Shown piece after piece: positions 9,292 to 19,600 of a stretch of 64,000 nt of DNA. The stretch comes from VRUE01 sp963703335 (GTDB lineage Bacteria; Actinomycetota; Thermoleophilia; Solirubrobacterales; 70-9), in contig OY969812.1 in NCBI GenBank assembly GCA_963703335.1, positions 1,550,001-1,614,000 of the forward strand. The letters run 5' to 3'. Numbering within the stretch: position 1 is the stretch's first letter; every line of letters starts with the position of its first letter. Position numbers and translations under genes: made by a program. A model generated the notes under the pieces. It was not told the origin of the DNA. It was given only the letters and a program-made list of their open reading frames with translations, and searched no databases.

Positions 9292-11215
9292 TCACCCCCG
9301 CACTCGACAGTCACCCACAACTGTGCTGGAGAGCTCCTTCCCCCCAAGAAAGCTGAACTCAGTCCGCGCCAGCTTGAAGGATGCGAGCCCAAAGCCTTTG
9401 GGCGCCGGGCAGCCCGCCGAGATGTAGGAGCGCTGTTTGCCCTTGAAGCCGTACTTGCGCGATAGCTCCATCTCGATCGCGGTCAGGTTGCCCCAGCTCC
9501 TTAGGGCCTTGGGGAGGGTCGTCCTCAGGACGGTGCCATAGGTACCTTTTGAGATCTTCTCCACCTCGAAGGTGATCACGAAGGACGTGGCGAAGGGGCG
9601 GGCGGAGTAGATCTGGCCGAAGAGGACGGGCTTGCCTTTGTCTTCGCCGTTAAAGACGAGGAGGCGTCCCTTCGCCTCATAGGATTCGCCTTCTTGGCCT
9701 TTGAGGGCGATCTGGGCTGAGAAGCTGCCCTGGCCGACCAGGGCGCTTTTGCAGTTCTTCAGCGCCCTTTGGGTCGTAGCCGGCTGGATCTTGGCGTAGG
9801 GGCAGGTCGGCAGGCCGGTGTAGTCGAAGCGGCCCTCCTTGTTGATCTCGATCGAGAGGCCCTTCAGCTTCGGTGGGGCGCTGCCGTCGGTGGTGGCAAT
9901 CTGCCAGCCGACGGTTACCGAGATCGGGGCTTGTCCTTCCCTTGGCAGGCGCTTGGGGGAGAGCTTGCCTTCGACCGAGACTCGAAGGTTTTCTTGTTGG
10001 GTGATCGTCGAAGGGGTGGCTTGAGACCCCGGCGAGGGTTGTGAGGCTTTGGCGCTTGAGATTCTGCGCAGCGACTTCGTCGTTGGAGGTCGTGGTGGCC
10101 CCGCTGCTTCCTGGAGCCGGCAAGCCCGAGCCAAGCGGCGGCAACGGGGTGGCCGAGGTCGCAGACCCCGGCCCGTAGGCATAGATGCTCGCTTTGTCGG
10201 TGTTGCCCGAGGTGACATAGACGCGGCCCTGAGTTGCGCCTATGGAGTTGTCAACCGCAAGCCCCGGCGGCAGCGCGTCGATCACGTTGTATTTGAGACG
10301 GCCTTTGTAGGTGTTGGTGGAGGAGTAGACATAGACCGAGGCCTGCGGGCGCTCGGTGTGTAGAGGCTGCAGGTTGTCGGCGAAGTAGACGTCGCCGGTG
10401 ACGCGGTCAACAGCAATCGCCGAGTCGCGCAGGCTGACGAAGGGTTTTGAGAAGGGGTCTTTAAGTTCGGCGACCGGGTTGGCTTTGTCGACCGCCGGGT
10501 TATAGACCTTGACCGTGTTGGTGGCGGCGTCGGGGACGTAGAGGCGACCGAGGGTCGCAGGGAACTGCGATACCGCCACGCCGTAGGCGTTGCCGAGGCT
10601 GCCCGCGCCGATCACCAACGGCTCGCCCGCTTCTTCGACCGGAATTCCATTGGAGTCGAAGACCGCGACGTAGGTGCGATGGTTGACGAAGACGTTGCCG
10701 CTGGTCGTGTTGACCGCAACGCCGGTGGGCAGGTGCTCTTCCGTGTCTGCTGCCGGCAGCGGGAAGATCGGGCCTGGGGCGAAGGAGGGCGAGGGCCCGA
10801 ACTTGGCCACGTTGCGGTGGTAGTTGTTGACGTAGAGGTTGTTGGCGGAGCCCAGGGCGAGGCCGCAGGGGCCGTCTTGGGGGTCGACGTTGGCCAGCTG
10901 GGTGACGTAGCTAGCCCAGGGTTGGGCGGGGTCGACCGACGAGTTGAAGACGTCGACGGCATGGTGGTAGTAGTCGGCGACGTAGAAGCGGCCAGAGGAG
11001 TCCACCGCGAGCCCACAGGGGCCGTTCAGATAGCCGGTCGGCGGCGGCACTATCGGCGGTGGAGGGACGGGTGGGGGTGGCGGCGGCTGCGGGCTCGGCG
11101 TGAAGACGAAGAGCGGGTCGGTCGCCGCTTGGGCCGCCGGGGCGAAGGCGAGAGAGCCAAACACCGCGCATAGAGCCACCAGCCATGTCCACCTCAGACC
11201 GATCACCGCCCTCAT
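9292..11215 (-). pseudogene. Secreted NHL-repeat protein with family-Y C-terminal domain, split by a frameshift
   Basis: Reads from ATG 11215, which overlaps the upstream TGA (ATGA); an alternative GTG-type start at 11251 is less likely. Signal peptide, then a Pro-rich linker (P-P-P-P-P-P-V-P-P-P-P) and five to six NHL-like blades (G-L-A-V-D-x-S-G-R-F-Y-V-A-D) to about 10120. The frame then degenerates. The other frame (9292 to ~10080) continues with ~230 residues clearly homologous to the two secreted proteins at 47416 and 48356. One extra base (or two missing) between about 10030 and 10080 rejoins the frames; a C/G run there (CCGGGG on the minus strand) is the likely site. It is either a sequencing or assembly error, programmed frameshifting, or a real inactivation. 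It is the last secreted gene of the operon. Confidence 0.75.
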
Positions 11216-14200
11216 CGCCCACCTCTCTTTTTCGTCTTCTTCCCCTTGCACTGCCCTCTAAGCACAGTCGTGAATTTGGACCCCAGGTTGGTCTGCCCAA
11301 GCGCCTCTACGGTTGCTTCGGGCGGCAGCTTGCAGACGTTGGCCGAGTTGGTCAGAAGCCCTCCGCGCCCTCCGTTCAGCACCATCACGAAGCGATCGAC
11401 CGGCTGGTCCGGCAGATCCCTGAACAGGGCGCTGATGCCGCCCTGTTTGGTCGGGCCGATCTTGCCCTCCAAGACGATCCGGATCGCTCCCGACCTGAGC
11501 GAGGCGACCAGGTCGGGCAGCTTGTTCTGGGAGGAGCGCAGGTAAACGTTGCCGGTCAGCGGCTCGTCGAAGAGCGGGGTGTAGGCCGCGGCTTTGCCGT
11601 AGGCCGATGCCGAGGGGCAAGCCTCCCTTGCGAACTGGACTTTGGTGCAAATCGCGCGGATGTGGTTTTGGGCGAGGAACTGGGACCTCGGCAAAGAGAC
11701 TTTGATTTCCTTCAGATTGGTGTCGCCCTGTCCCCTGGCGGCGAAGGTGGCTCTGAGCGAGGGGTAGGCGCCTCGCCTGGTCGGCCCCCGCAGGCGGATG
11801 CCCAGTTTGGGCTCAAAACCCAAGGTGAGGCAGTTCAGCAGCTGGAAGTGGCGCTGGGTGGTCGAAGAGGCGTCGTCGCCCTCGCCGATGAAATCGAGGC
11901 CGGCTCCGGTCATGGTCGAGATCAGGTTGCCCGGCGCGCAGCTCGAGGGGTTGTGGGTGAACTGGTAGCGGTCCATGTAGATGCGGACGTCTCGCAGATG
12001 CAAGGGGATCCCCGAGAGGATGTGGGGGATGCGGTCAGAGGCCGAGCGGTCGATCTGCAGCTGGGCGGTACGTTGATTGACCGAGAAGGCGGAGCGGATC
12101 ACGACAGTGCCGACGTCGAAGGGACCGACCGTGGCGGGGTTGATCACGACCAGGGAAAGGGGCTGGCCGTTGTAGGGGCCGGCCAGATAGATGCGGCCGT
12201 TGGTGTAGGTGAGGGAAGAACCGACGCCGTAGCCGGTTTGGACATGGCCGACCTCCGAGGCCGCCGAGCAGGAAGGGCTTTGTTCCTCGGCGACTCCGCT
12301 CTTGTGGCGTGCCGCCTCGATCGCTGCATCCGGGCAGAAGGGGATGCCGGCAAGCTTGCCGGTGATCCCCTCGGGCAAGACCAGGGAGTAGGAGGTCAGC
12401 TCCTGTTCGGTGTCCTGCCTCGTTATGTGGATGAAGTAGGGGGTGTAGGAGTTGACGTTGGAGTTGACGCCGCCTGCAACCACGTTGGGAGCGAAGGGCG
12501 GGTTGCCGGAGGGACAGGGCCCACCGCCTATTCCAGAGGTGATCTGGGTCTCGGTTGAGGTGCGCACAGGGGTAAAGGGGCTCGCCGTGGCGTGCCCGGC
12601 CGAGAAGGCAAGCGCCCAGGGGCTCGAGTCGGTGGTGCTGGTTGCCGCTCCGCAGGAAGGCGGAGTGACGAGGAAGGCTCTTTGCCCGGTTCTGAAGGTG
12701 AGGTCGAGGTCGGTGTAGGGGAGTTGGGGCAGGCCATCGAAGGTCGCGACCAGGTTGCCGGTGCTCTGGTCGGGGTCGATCCTCCCCGCCAGCTTGACCA
12801 GGACCCCTCGCTCGGGCAGCTTGGCAACCAGATAGACGGCCACCAGCGAGTTGAAGGGGTTCTCATAGGGGGTGGCGAGGTAGATGCCGCCGTCGACGAT
12901 CCCTTCGAACAACGGGGTTCGGACTTCAAAGTCGCCGAGCTTCGAGTCATTGGGGCAGCCCGCGCCCGGTGGGCTGAAGGCGGTCTCCGCGGCGTATTGG
13001 GCAGAGGAGCAGGTGCCGAGGCCGGCGCCGACCGAGGGGTTGACCGAGACCCCGTTGGGCAAGCTGACCACGACCTTCCTGACCGGCGGGCGGGAGAACT
13101 GACCGGGGTCGGTGAGGTTTGCCAGGTCCTCAGTGAGGCGGAAGTTGTAGCCCGAGGGCGAGGAGGCCTTGGTGTCGTTCAGCTGGCCGACCGGTTTGGG
13201 CGCGAAGACGAGGCCTTTGCAGGACATCGGCGCTTCGGCACCGCCCGAGGTGCGGTTGATCGCTTCGGCTTTCACCTGCCCCGACTGCTGCCAGGAGGTG
13301 GCAGTGGCGCTGAAGTAGAGCGGTCCCGAGCAGGCTGCGGGCAGGGTGAGGTAGGCCCTGGGCGGGAAGGTCACCGGGTCGCCGACCGAGCATTTGGCCC
13401 AGGGGAACTGCGGCTCCGCCTCGTTTAGGCAGTTGCCCCGCTCGCCGTTGTGGGAGGCGCCCCAGGGGGTGCCCCAGAGCGAGATCTTCAGGCCGTGCAG
13501 GTCGAGCAGCTGGGGGATCTCGGTGGCTTGCAGGGTGAGCACGTAGGAGCCGTCGGGGTTTGGCCTGAGCCCCGCGTCCAAGACCAGGGGCGCGCCGAAG
13601 GGGGCGGCGCCGAGTTGGGCGGGGACCCCCGGCGCCGGTTGGAGGTTGAAGAGGCCGAAGCGGCGGCCTTGGCCGCCACCCAGGCTGGTCGCCAGCTCAA
13701 TCGTGCCGACCTGGGTTCTGTCTGGGCAGCTCTCGCCCGAGCGGCTGGTTTCGATGGGGGACTCCCTGGGGCCGTGGAACTTGGCCAGGCTGCACTTGTC
13801 GAGCGCCCCGGGGTTGAGGATCAGGCCGGGCGGCATCTCGATCGCGACTTCTCTGATGTCGCCGTCGGGAAAGACCGCCGTCGGCTGGTCCTCGAACTCC
13901 CCGCCCTGATTCAGGCCGAGCGTGAGGTCGAGTTGGTAGGGGTGGGCGCCCGCCCTGGTCTCCGGACCGCCGCCGTCTTTACTGACAGCGGCGGCGAAGC
14001 CAGCGGCTCCGGGGAGGAAGCCGAAGCCCTTGCTGGTTTTGAACGAGACCGAGGTTCCCGTGGTGGTGCCCGAGCTGTTGGTGGCGACCAGCCTGAAGAA
14101 GTAGGTGGTGTCGGGTTTGAGGCCGGCGATCGCCGCTCGGGCGGGACGGGGGTCTGTTCCCGAACCGGCGGCAGAGGAGACGGTTTTCGATGCCCCGGCG

Positions 14201-14400
14201 AAATTCGAGGCGGTGCCGTACTCGAAGAGGTAGGTGGTCGGAAGCCCTTCGGGGTCGACCGTTGCCTTGAGCAGGGCCGATACCCCTTGGATGTTGGTAG
14301 CCGAGGCGGGGCCGAGCGCAGGGGCGACCGCCTCGGCGCTTGGCGCGCCGAACAGGATCGCCCCCAGAGCGAGGCTTGCGAGGATGCCAAAGCGCCTCAT
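11212..14400 (-). CDS. Very large secreted protein (family X), Fn3-like N-terminus
   Basis: A 1062-aa protein with a signal peptide from ATG 14400, chosen because it overlaps the upstream stop as ATGA; a second ATG 15 nt earlier exists. Residues ~30-125 look like a fibronectin type III-like module (…L-K-P-D-T-T-Y-F-F-R-L-V-A-T-N). The remainder is a long beta-rich region with paired cysteines and repeated P-P-G-L-x-x-N-P and A-x-x-P-F-D-x-G-T-V-V-I motifs. It is paralogous along most of its length to the 16693-20016 product; for example both have L-R-S-S-x-N-K-L-P-D-L-V and C-T-x-V-Q-F-A near the end. It ends in a basic tail (K-G-K-K-T-K-K-R-G-G-R). No enzyme motif is recognised; a surface or extracellular structural role is inferred. 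Confidence 0.8.
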   Translation of the reverse strand: MRRFGILASLALGAILFGAPSAEAVAPALGPASATNIQGVSALLKATVDPEGLPTTYLFEYGTASNFAGASKTVSSAAGSGTDPRPARAAIAGLKPDTTYFFRLVATNSSGTTTGTSVSFKTSKGFGFLPGAAGFAAAVSKDGGGPETRAGAHPYQLDLTLGLNQGGEFEDQPTAVFPDGDIREVAIEMPPGLILNPGALDKCSLAKFHGPRESPIETSRSGESCPDRTQVGTIELATSLGGGQGRRFGLFNLQPAPGVPAQLGAAPFGAPLVLDAGLRPNPDGSYVLTLQATEIPQLLDLHGLKISLWGTPWGASHNGERGNCLNEAEPQFPWAKCSVGDPVTFPPRAYLTLPAACSGPLYFSATATSWQQSGQVKAEAINRTSGGAEAPMSCKGLVFAPKPVGQLNDTKASSPSGYNFRLTEDLANLTDPGQFSRPPVRKVVVSLPNGVSVNPSVGAGLGTCSSAQYAAETAFSPPGAGCPNDSKLGDFEVRTPLFEGIVDGGIYLATPYENPFNSLVAVYLVAKLPERGVLVKLAGRIDPDQSTGNLVATFDGLPQLPYTDLDLTFRTGQRAFLVTPPSCGAATSTTDSSPWALAFSAGHATASPFTPVRTSTETQITSGIGGGPCPSGNPPFAPNVVAGGVNSNVNSYTPYFIHITRQDTEQELTSYSLVLPEGITGKLAGIPFCPDAAIEAARHKSGVAEEQSPSCSAASEVGHVQTGYGVGSSLTYTNGRIYLAGPYNGQPLSLVVINPATVGPFDVGTVVIRSAFSVNQRTAQLQIDRSASDRIPHILSGIPLHLRDVRIYMDRYQFTHNPSSCAPGNLISTMTGAGLDFIGEGDDASSTTQRHFQLLNCLTLGFEPKLGIRLRGPTRRGAYPSLRATFAARGQGDTNLKEIKVSLPRSQFLAQNHIRAICTKVQFAREACPSASAYGKAAAYTPLFDEPLTGNVYLRSSQNKLPDLVASLRSGAIRIVLEGKIGPTKQGGISALFRDLPDQPVDRFVMVLNGGRGGLLTNSANVCKLPPEATVEALGQTNLGSKFTTVLRGQCKGKKTKKRGGR

Positions 14401-16673
14401 CGCTTCCTCACGCACTTGCCCTTGCGCCTAACCTTGCCCTTGGGGCAGCCCCGGCGCCTCTCTTTGGGGTAACGCACCCCGGGGTTGCCCGGCCCTTTGA
14501 GCAAGGTGGTCAGGGTCGGATCGACCGGCGCCGAGGGCAGGGGCTGGCAGGCGTCGCCCTCGCAGGCGATCGGCGGCTGCGGGAGCGGGAAGCCTCCCCC
14601 CACCCGTGCGTCATAGAGGTCCACTCCGCCGGGGTCGGCTTTGATCAGCGAGTCATCGGTGACGAGGAAGGCGTCGGCGCCGTCGGTGGAGGCGTCGATG
14701 AAGGTGGCCCCTCCGGCCGAGCGCCCAGAGGAGATCAGCGATACGCAGCCGCCCGCCCTGCTGCAGCTGCCTTCGCCTTGGGCCTCCCACTGGTAGGCGT
14801 CGGCGGCGTTGTTGGTGTCCGAGAGCGCCAGGGCGTCCTCCGAGTCAAAGAAAACGCGTTTGCCGTTGGCGGAGAGGACGCGGGGCTTGTATGAGTCGGT
14901 GGAGCCCTCGGCCGTGCCGTTGGCCGCAGAGCCCGGGATGGTGGAGGAGCCGACCGGGCGGCCGAAGGTCGGGTTGCAGGAGACGCAGGTGAGCGTGCCT
15001 GCTTCCGAGGCGTCATAGAGGAAGACCTCGGAGTCCGCTTCGCCCGTGTTCAGGTCTTTGTTGTCGTATCCGGTCAGGCTCGCCTCGGAGAGGAAGAGCA
15101 TCCTGGCGCCGTCGGCGCTCACCCTGGCCGTGCCGGTGGTGGGCTGGTAGTCGGACGGCAGGGTGGCGTCGGCGCCGGGGGCGACGGTCGTGGTGGCGCC
15201 CGAGCTCCAGCGCTTCAGCGCAGCTCCGTCCTGGAAGTAGAGGACCGCGCCGCTCGATGAGGCGCCGAGCACCCCGACCACTCCTCCCCCCGGCGTCAGG
15301 TCGGTGGCGGCGTCGCTCGCGGCCAGATAGCGCCAGAGGTGCCCGCCCTTGGTGAAGTAGGCGACCGAGCCGTCGGCGGAGGCGGTCTGAAAGGTCCCTT
15401 CTCCCCCAGCTGCAGTGTCGAGCTGTTTGGTTTGTCCTCCTGCCCTGAGGTAGAGGTTGCCCTGCAAGCTGAAGTAGACGCGGGCGCCGTCGCTGGACAC
15501 CGCGCCGCTCTGGGCGGCAAGCTCGGCGCCGGGGGTGCCGGTTGCCTGGGCGGGCAGGAGGTTGACCAAGGTCAGCGCTCCCCCGGGCGAGTAGGCATAG
15601 AGGTTCTGCTGTTCGGGATCGCAGCCTTCGCCCGCCGGCACTTCGATCGCGTTGGCGGTGAGTCCGGCGCAGCTGGAGATGACGCCGTATCTGAGGTCGG
15701 GAGAGGATCCGGCGAGGCGCAGGTCGAAGGCTTTGGGCTCCAGGGCGAGAAAGCCGGCGTTGGCGCTGCCGAGCAGCGCCGTGAAGGCGCCGCCCTCGCG
15801 CAGGTAGTAGTTCTGATAGCCCGCCGGGGCGCTCGTCCCCGCCAGGGGCGGGTTGGCGACCGCGCAGTCGTCTCCTTCGCCGCGGCAGTGATCGCCGTTC
15901 AACAGCACTCCCCTGGCCAGGTCGGCGGAGAAGAGCTGGTAGGGGACGCCCTGGTCGCTTGCGTCATAGCTGCCCGAGAAGATCGGCGCGGTCATGTTCT
16001 CGGTCGACCAGCCGCCGGAGCCGCGGGTGGCCAGGTACTGGCTCACCGGCGGCGCCCCCTGCCCGCCGGCAAAGGAGGCTTCTGAGCCGTAGGTAACCGA
16101 CTGGCCGTTTGCGGCTGCCTGCAGGACGCCGCCGCCATAGAGGGCGCCGGGGGGCTCGACCTGGCCGCCGTTCTTGTCCACCGGGGAGACCATCTCCCAG
16201 CCGCGATTGTCGGCAAGGGTGGCGCCGCCACTCGATTGGGTGTGCAGGCTCAGCGTCGGGCCGGTGGTCGTGGTGGTGTTTTTGGCCACCACGCGGTAGC
16301 GGTAGGCGGTGTCGGGGGCAAGGCCCGAGGTCTGTTGGGAGACGTTGACGGAGACAGAGCCCGAGCCGACGTTGGCGTCGCTCAGCGCCGGGATGCGCGC
16401 GGCGCCGGCGAAGGGGTCTTTGGCGGCGGCCAGGTTGGCGTCGTAGGCAGCCTTGGTGATGTAGTCGAAGTGGTAGGAGGTGAAGAGGGCGTTGGGGTTG
16501 ATCTGGGCGTGCAGGCGGGCGGAGGTGGAGAAGACCTGGGAGGCGTAAACCTCGCCGAGGATCGGCGGGCCTTCTGCTTGGGCGCTGGGCGTGCTCGGCA
16601 GCGCCAGGGCAAGCAGGGTCAGCGCAGTCGCGCGCCCCCACCTGGTGTGGCGGCGCTTTCGGGCATGGGGCAT
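14397..16673 (-). CDS. Secreted WD40/PD40-like beta-propeller protein
   Basis: A 758-aa secreted protein: basic N-terminus, hydrophobic signal segment (~18-33), an Fn3-like stretch (~40-145), then from ~158 the R-G-W-E-M-V-S-P-V-D-K-N motif that opens the beta-propeller. Repeated blades follow with S-x-D-G-A-R-V-Y-F / S-A-D-G-A-R-M-L-F signatures. The C-terminus carries D-L-Y-D-A-R-V-G-G-G-F-P, C-E-G-x-x-C, G-P-G-N-P and a terminal C-P-K-G-K-V-R-R-K-G-K-C-V, all shared with the 20013-24200 product. No catalytic residues were found. It starts 19 nt after the stop of the gene at 16693 and its stop overlaps the next start (ATGA). Confidence 0.82.
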   Translation of the reverse strand: MPHARKRRHTRWGRATALTLLALALPSTPSAQAEGPPILGEVYASQVFSTSARLHAQINPNALFTSYHFDYITKAAYDANLAAAKDPFAGAARIPALSDANVGSGSVSVNVSQQTSGLAPDTAYRYRVVAKNTTTTTGPTLSLHTQSSGGATLADNRGWEMVSPVDKNGGQVEPPGALYGGGVLQAAANGQSVTYGSEASFAGGQGAPPVSQYLATRGSGGWSTENMTAPIFSGSYDASDQGVPYQLFSADLARGVLLNGDHCRGEGDDCAVANPPLAGTSAPAGYQNYYLREGGAFTALLGSANAGFLALEPKAFDLRLAGSSPDLRYGVISSCAGLTANAIEVPAGEGCDPEQQNLYAYSPGGALTLVNLLPAQATGTPGAELAAQSGAVSSDGARVYFSLQGNLYLRAGGQTKQLDTAAGGEGTFQTASADGSVAYFTKGGHLWRYLAASDAATDLTPGGGVVGVLGASSSGAVLYFQDGAALKRWSSGATTTVAPGADATLPSDYQPTTGTARVSADGARMLFLSEASLTGYDNKDLNTGEADSEVFLYDASEAGTLTCVSCNPTFGRPVGSSTIPGSAANGTAEGSTDSYKPRVLSANGKRVFFDSEDALALSDTNNAADAYQWEAQGEGSCSRAGGCVSLISSGRSAGGATFIDASTDGADAFLVTDDSLIKADPGGVDLYDARVGGGFPLPQPPIACEGDACQPLPSAPVDPTLTTLLKGPGNPGVRYPKERRRGCPKGKVRRKGKCVRKR

Positions 16674-16692
16674 CGTCGCCGACGCTCCCGGA

Positions 16693-19600
16693 CTATCTAC
16701 CGCGGCCTGCGGCGCGGCGCTTTGCTTTTGCCTTGTTCTTTTGCGGACCGCACTTGGGGTTCTTCAGCAAGGGCCGCAGGTCGGCGATCTTGCCGTTTTG
16801 GCCGTCGAACTCAGCGGTTGCCTTGTGGGTTCCCTTGCAGATGTTGGTCGAGTTCTGCAAGAGGCCCTTACGGCCGCCTTCCATTTCCAAGGAGAAGGAG
16901 GAGACCGGCAGGTCTGGCACGCCTTCGAAGGTCGAGCGGATGCCGCCTTTGATCGAGTCGATCCTGGCTACGGCGTCAACCTCGACCGGCTGGGAGGGGG
17001 GGCCGTGCAGGGCCACCACCAAGTCGGGCAGCTTGTTGGAGGAGGAGCGTAGGTAGGCGGGTCCGGTGAGCGGATAGTCGACCAAGGGACTGGTGGCGGT
17101 GGCGTGGCCGTAGACCGATGCAGCCGGGCATTCGTCAGCGGCGAACTGCACCCTGGTGCAGACGGTGCCGATGTGGGCTTGGTCGAGGAACTCCGACTTC
17201 GGCAGGGCTACCGATGCTTTGGCGATGTTGGCTCCCCCCGGAGGCATCGTCAGGGTGGCCTTCAGAGCGGGATGGGCTCCTCTTTTGGTCCCGCCGATCA
17301 AGCGGATGCCCAGTTTCGGTTTGAAGGCAAGGCGCCCGCACTCCCCCACCTGGAAGCGCTCGGCCAGCGATGCCGATTGGCCCAGGGTCGAGATCAGCTC
17401 GCCGCCGAAGGTGAGCGGATCGCAGTTGGTCGGGTTGAGGATGAAGTCGGGCCTGTCGACGTGGATCTCCACAGAGCGCACGTCGAGCGGAATTCCCTGC
17501 AGGATCGAGGGCACCGGGTCGGCCCGGGCGGTGATGTGGCCGTCGGTGGGGTCGACGTGCAGGGCAGTGTTGACGACGACGGTTCCCAGATCGAAGGGCC
17601 CGGCGGTAGCCGGGGCGATGATCGCCAGGGAGACCGGGGCGCCCTTGTAGGGGCCTGCGAGGTAGGCCTCAGCGCGGGTGTGGTAGGGCGCCGGGCCCGC
17701 CCCCACCGCAACCTCGACGCTGCCCACGTGGGAGTTTGCCGGGCAGGAGGGGTTCGCCCGCTCGGCCTGGCCTGAGCGCTGGGCTGCGGCAGCCAATGCC
17801 GCGGCGGGGCACTGTGAGGTGCCGGCGAGCTTGCCGATCAGCCCCGGCGGCAGGACCTGGTCGATGACCGCGAACTGCTGGCTGCCGTCGGCGCGGCGCA
17901 CCGAATCGACCAGCGGGCTGTAGGCGCCGGCGATCGGGCTTACCGTGCCGGTATCGAGGTCCGGGCTATGGGGCAGGGCGCCCTGGGAGGTCGGGCAGGC
18001 GCCGCCGCCGGGGGCCTGGGTGATCGCCCAGGTGTCAGATGGCGTGTCGGGCGGGCCCGATTCGGGCGCCGACCAGGGGGTCAGCGAGGAGGTGGTGGTG
18101 TACTGGCCGCATACCGCGGGGGTGCGCAACGAGCCGCCGGCTCCGCCGAAGAAGTGCAGGGTGAAGTCTTCGAAGGGCAGCTGGGGGTTCTCGTTGAAGG
18201 TGGCGGTGAGCTGGCCCGTGTTGGGGTCGGCCGTGACTTTGCCTGCCAGCTTGACCACCGTGCCGGTCTGCGGATCGTCGAGGGTGATGTAGAGGGCGAG
18301 GAGGGAGTTGAAGGGGTTTGCATAGGGGTCGGCGATGTGGACCGAACCTTTCAGCGGGTGATCGAGCAGCGGGCTGTCGACCTGGACCGTGCCCAGCTTC
18401 GAGGCGTTGGGACAGGTGGCTGCAGCGGGGGTAGTGTGGATCACCCCGCCTTCGGTGTCGGTGTAGCCGAACTCTGAGAGTGAGCAGCCGTCGAGGCCGT
18501 TTGCCCCTGCCGGGTTGATCACCAAACCCTCAGGCAGCGTGACGGTGGTGTCCCTGAGGTGGGCCTGGGCGTTTTCGCAGCTGACCGGTGGCCCTTCCAC
18601 GCACCCTTCGCCGCGGGGAATGTGGATGTTCACGTCAAGGCCAGAGGGTGAGTCGGCGACGTTTGTCGTCGGCCTTGCCTCGAGCGTCGGCGAGAACTCG
18701 ACCGAGTTGCAGCCGACGTTGCCGATCGTGTTGTCGGGTTCGCCGGGAGCGTGGGAGAAGAAGCTGCCGGAGTCCGAGCTGCCCTGCCAGCTGGTCACTT
18801 CGAGGAACGTCTCCACCGAGTTGTTGGGGCCCGGGCCCTCGCATGAGGTCGGCAGGGTGAAGAAGGCCTCCAGCTCTCCTTCCTTTGGGCAGTCGAATTT
18901 CGGGAAGCCGATAGCGCTGCCTGGGCAGGCGCGCTCGGCGTCATGAGTGGGATCGGCCGGCGTCCCCCAGACCGTGAAGGTGACCCCCTCAAAGGAGATC
19001 GACTGCGGCGCGTTCTTGGTGATTACCGTCACCCCATAGTCCCCGCCGGTGCGCAGTTTCACGTAGACCTGGACAACGGTGTTGGCGATGTTGAAGCCGA
19101 GCAGCGCCGGTGTGCCGTGCGGCGCCGGCATGTTGTAGAGGGCTGCTGTCAATGGCCCAAACTCGCCGACGAACCAGACTTTGACCTTGCCGACCTGGCT
19201 CTCGGTGGGGCACTGGATGAAACCCTGGTCGCCGAACAGTTGCTCCTGGGTGCAGGTTGGGAGCGCCAGGGGGTTGCCAATCAGGCCGGGTGGCAGCTTG
19301 GCGCTGACGTCCTGGACGTCCTCGATCGACAGGATCCTCCCATCGGGGTCGACGACGGTGGGCACGAAGAACTCGGTCGCCCCGGTATAGGGATGCGAGC
19401 CGGCCTGGGTGGCGGGGTCGCCGTTTTCCTCCAGGACTTCGCCGTCGACCTCGGTCAGGGCGAACCCGGCGGGGACGACCTCAAACGGGTCATCGACGCT
19501 TGCGCAAGCGGCCGCGCCGCCGCCGCAGGCTTCAATCGTCGGGTGCACCGTGCCCGGGGTGGCGCCCGGTTCGGCCCTGACGGTGACGAAGATGCGGCAG

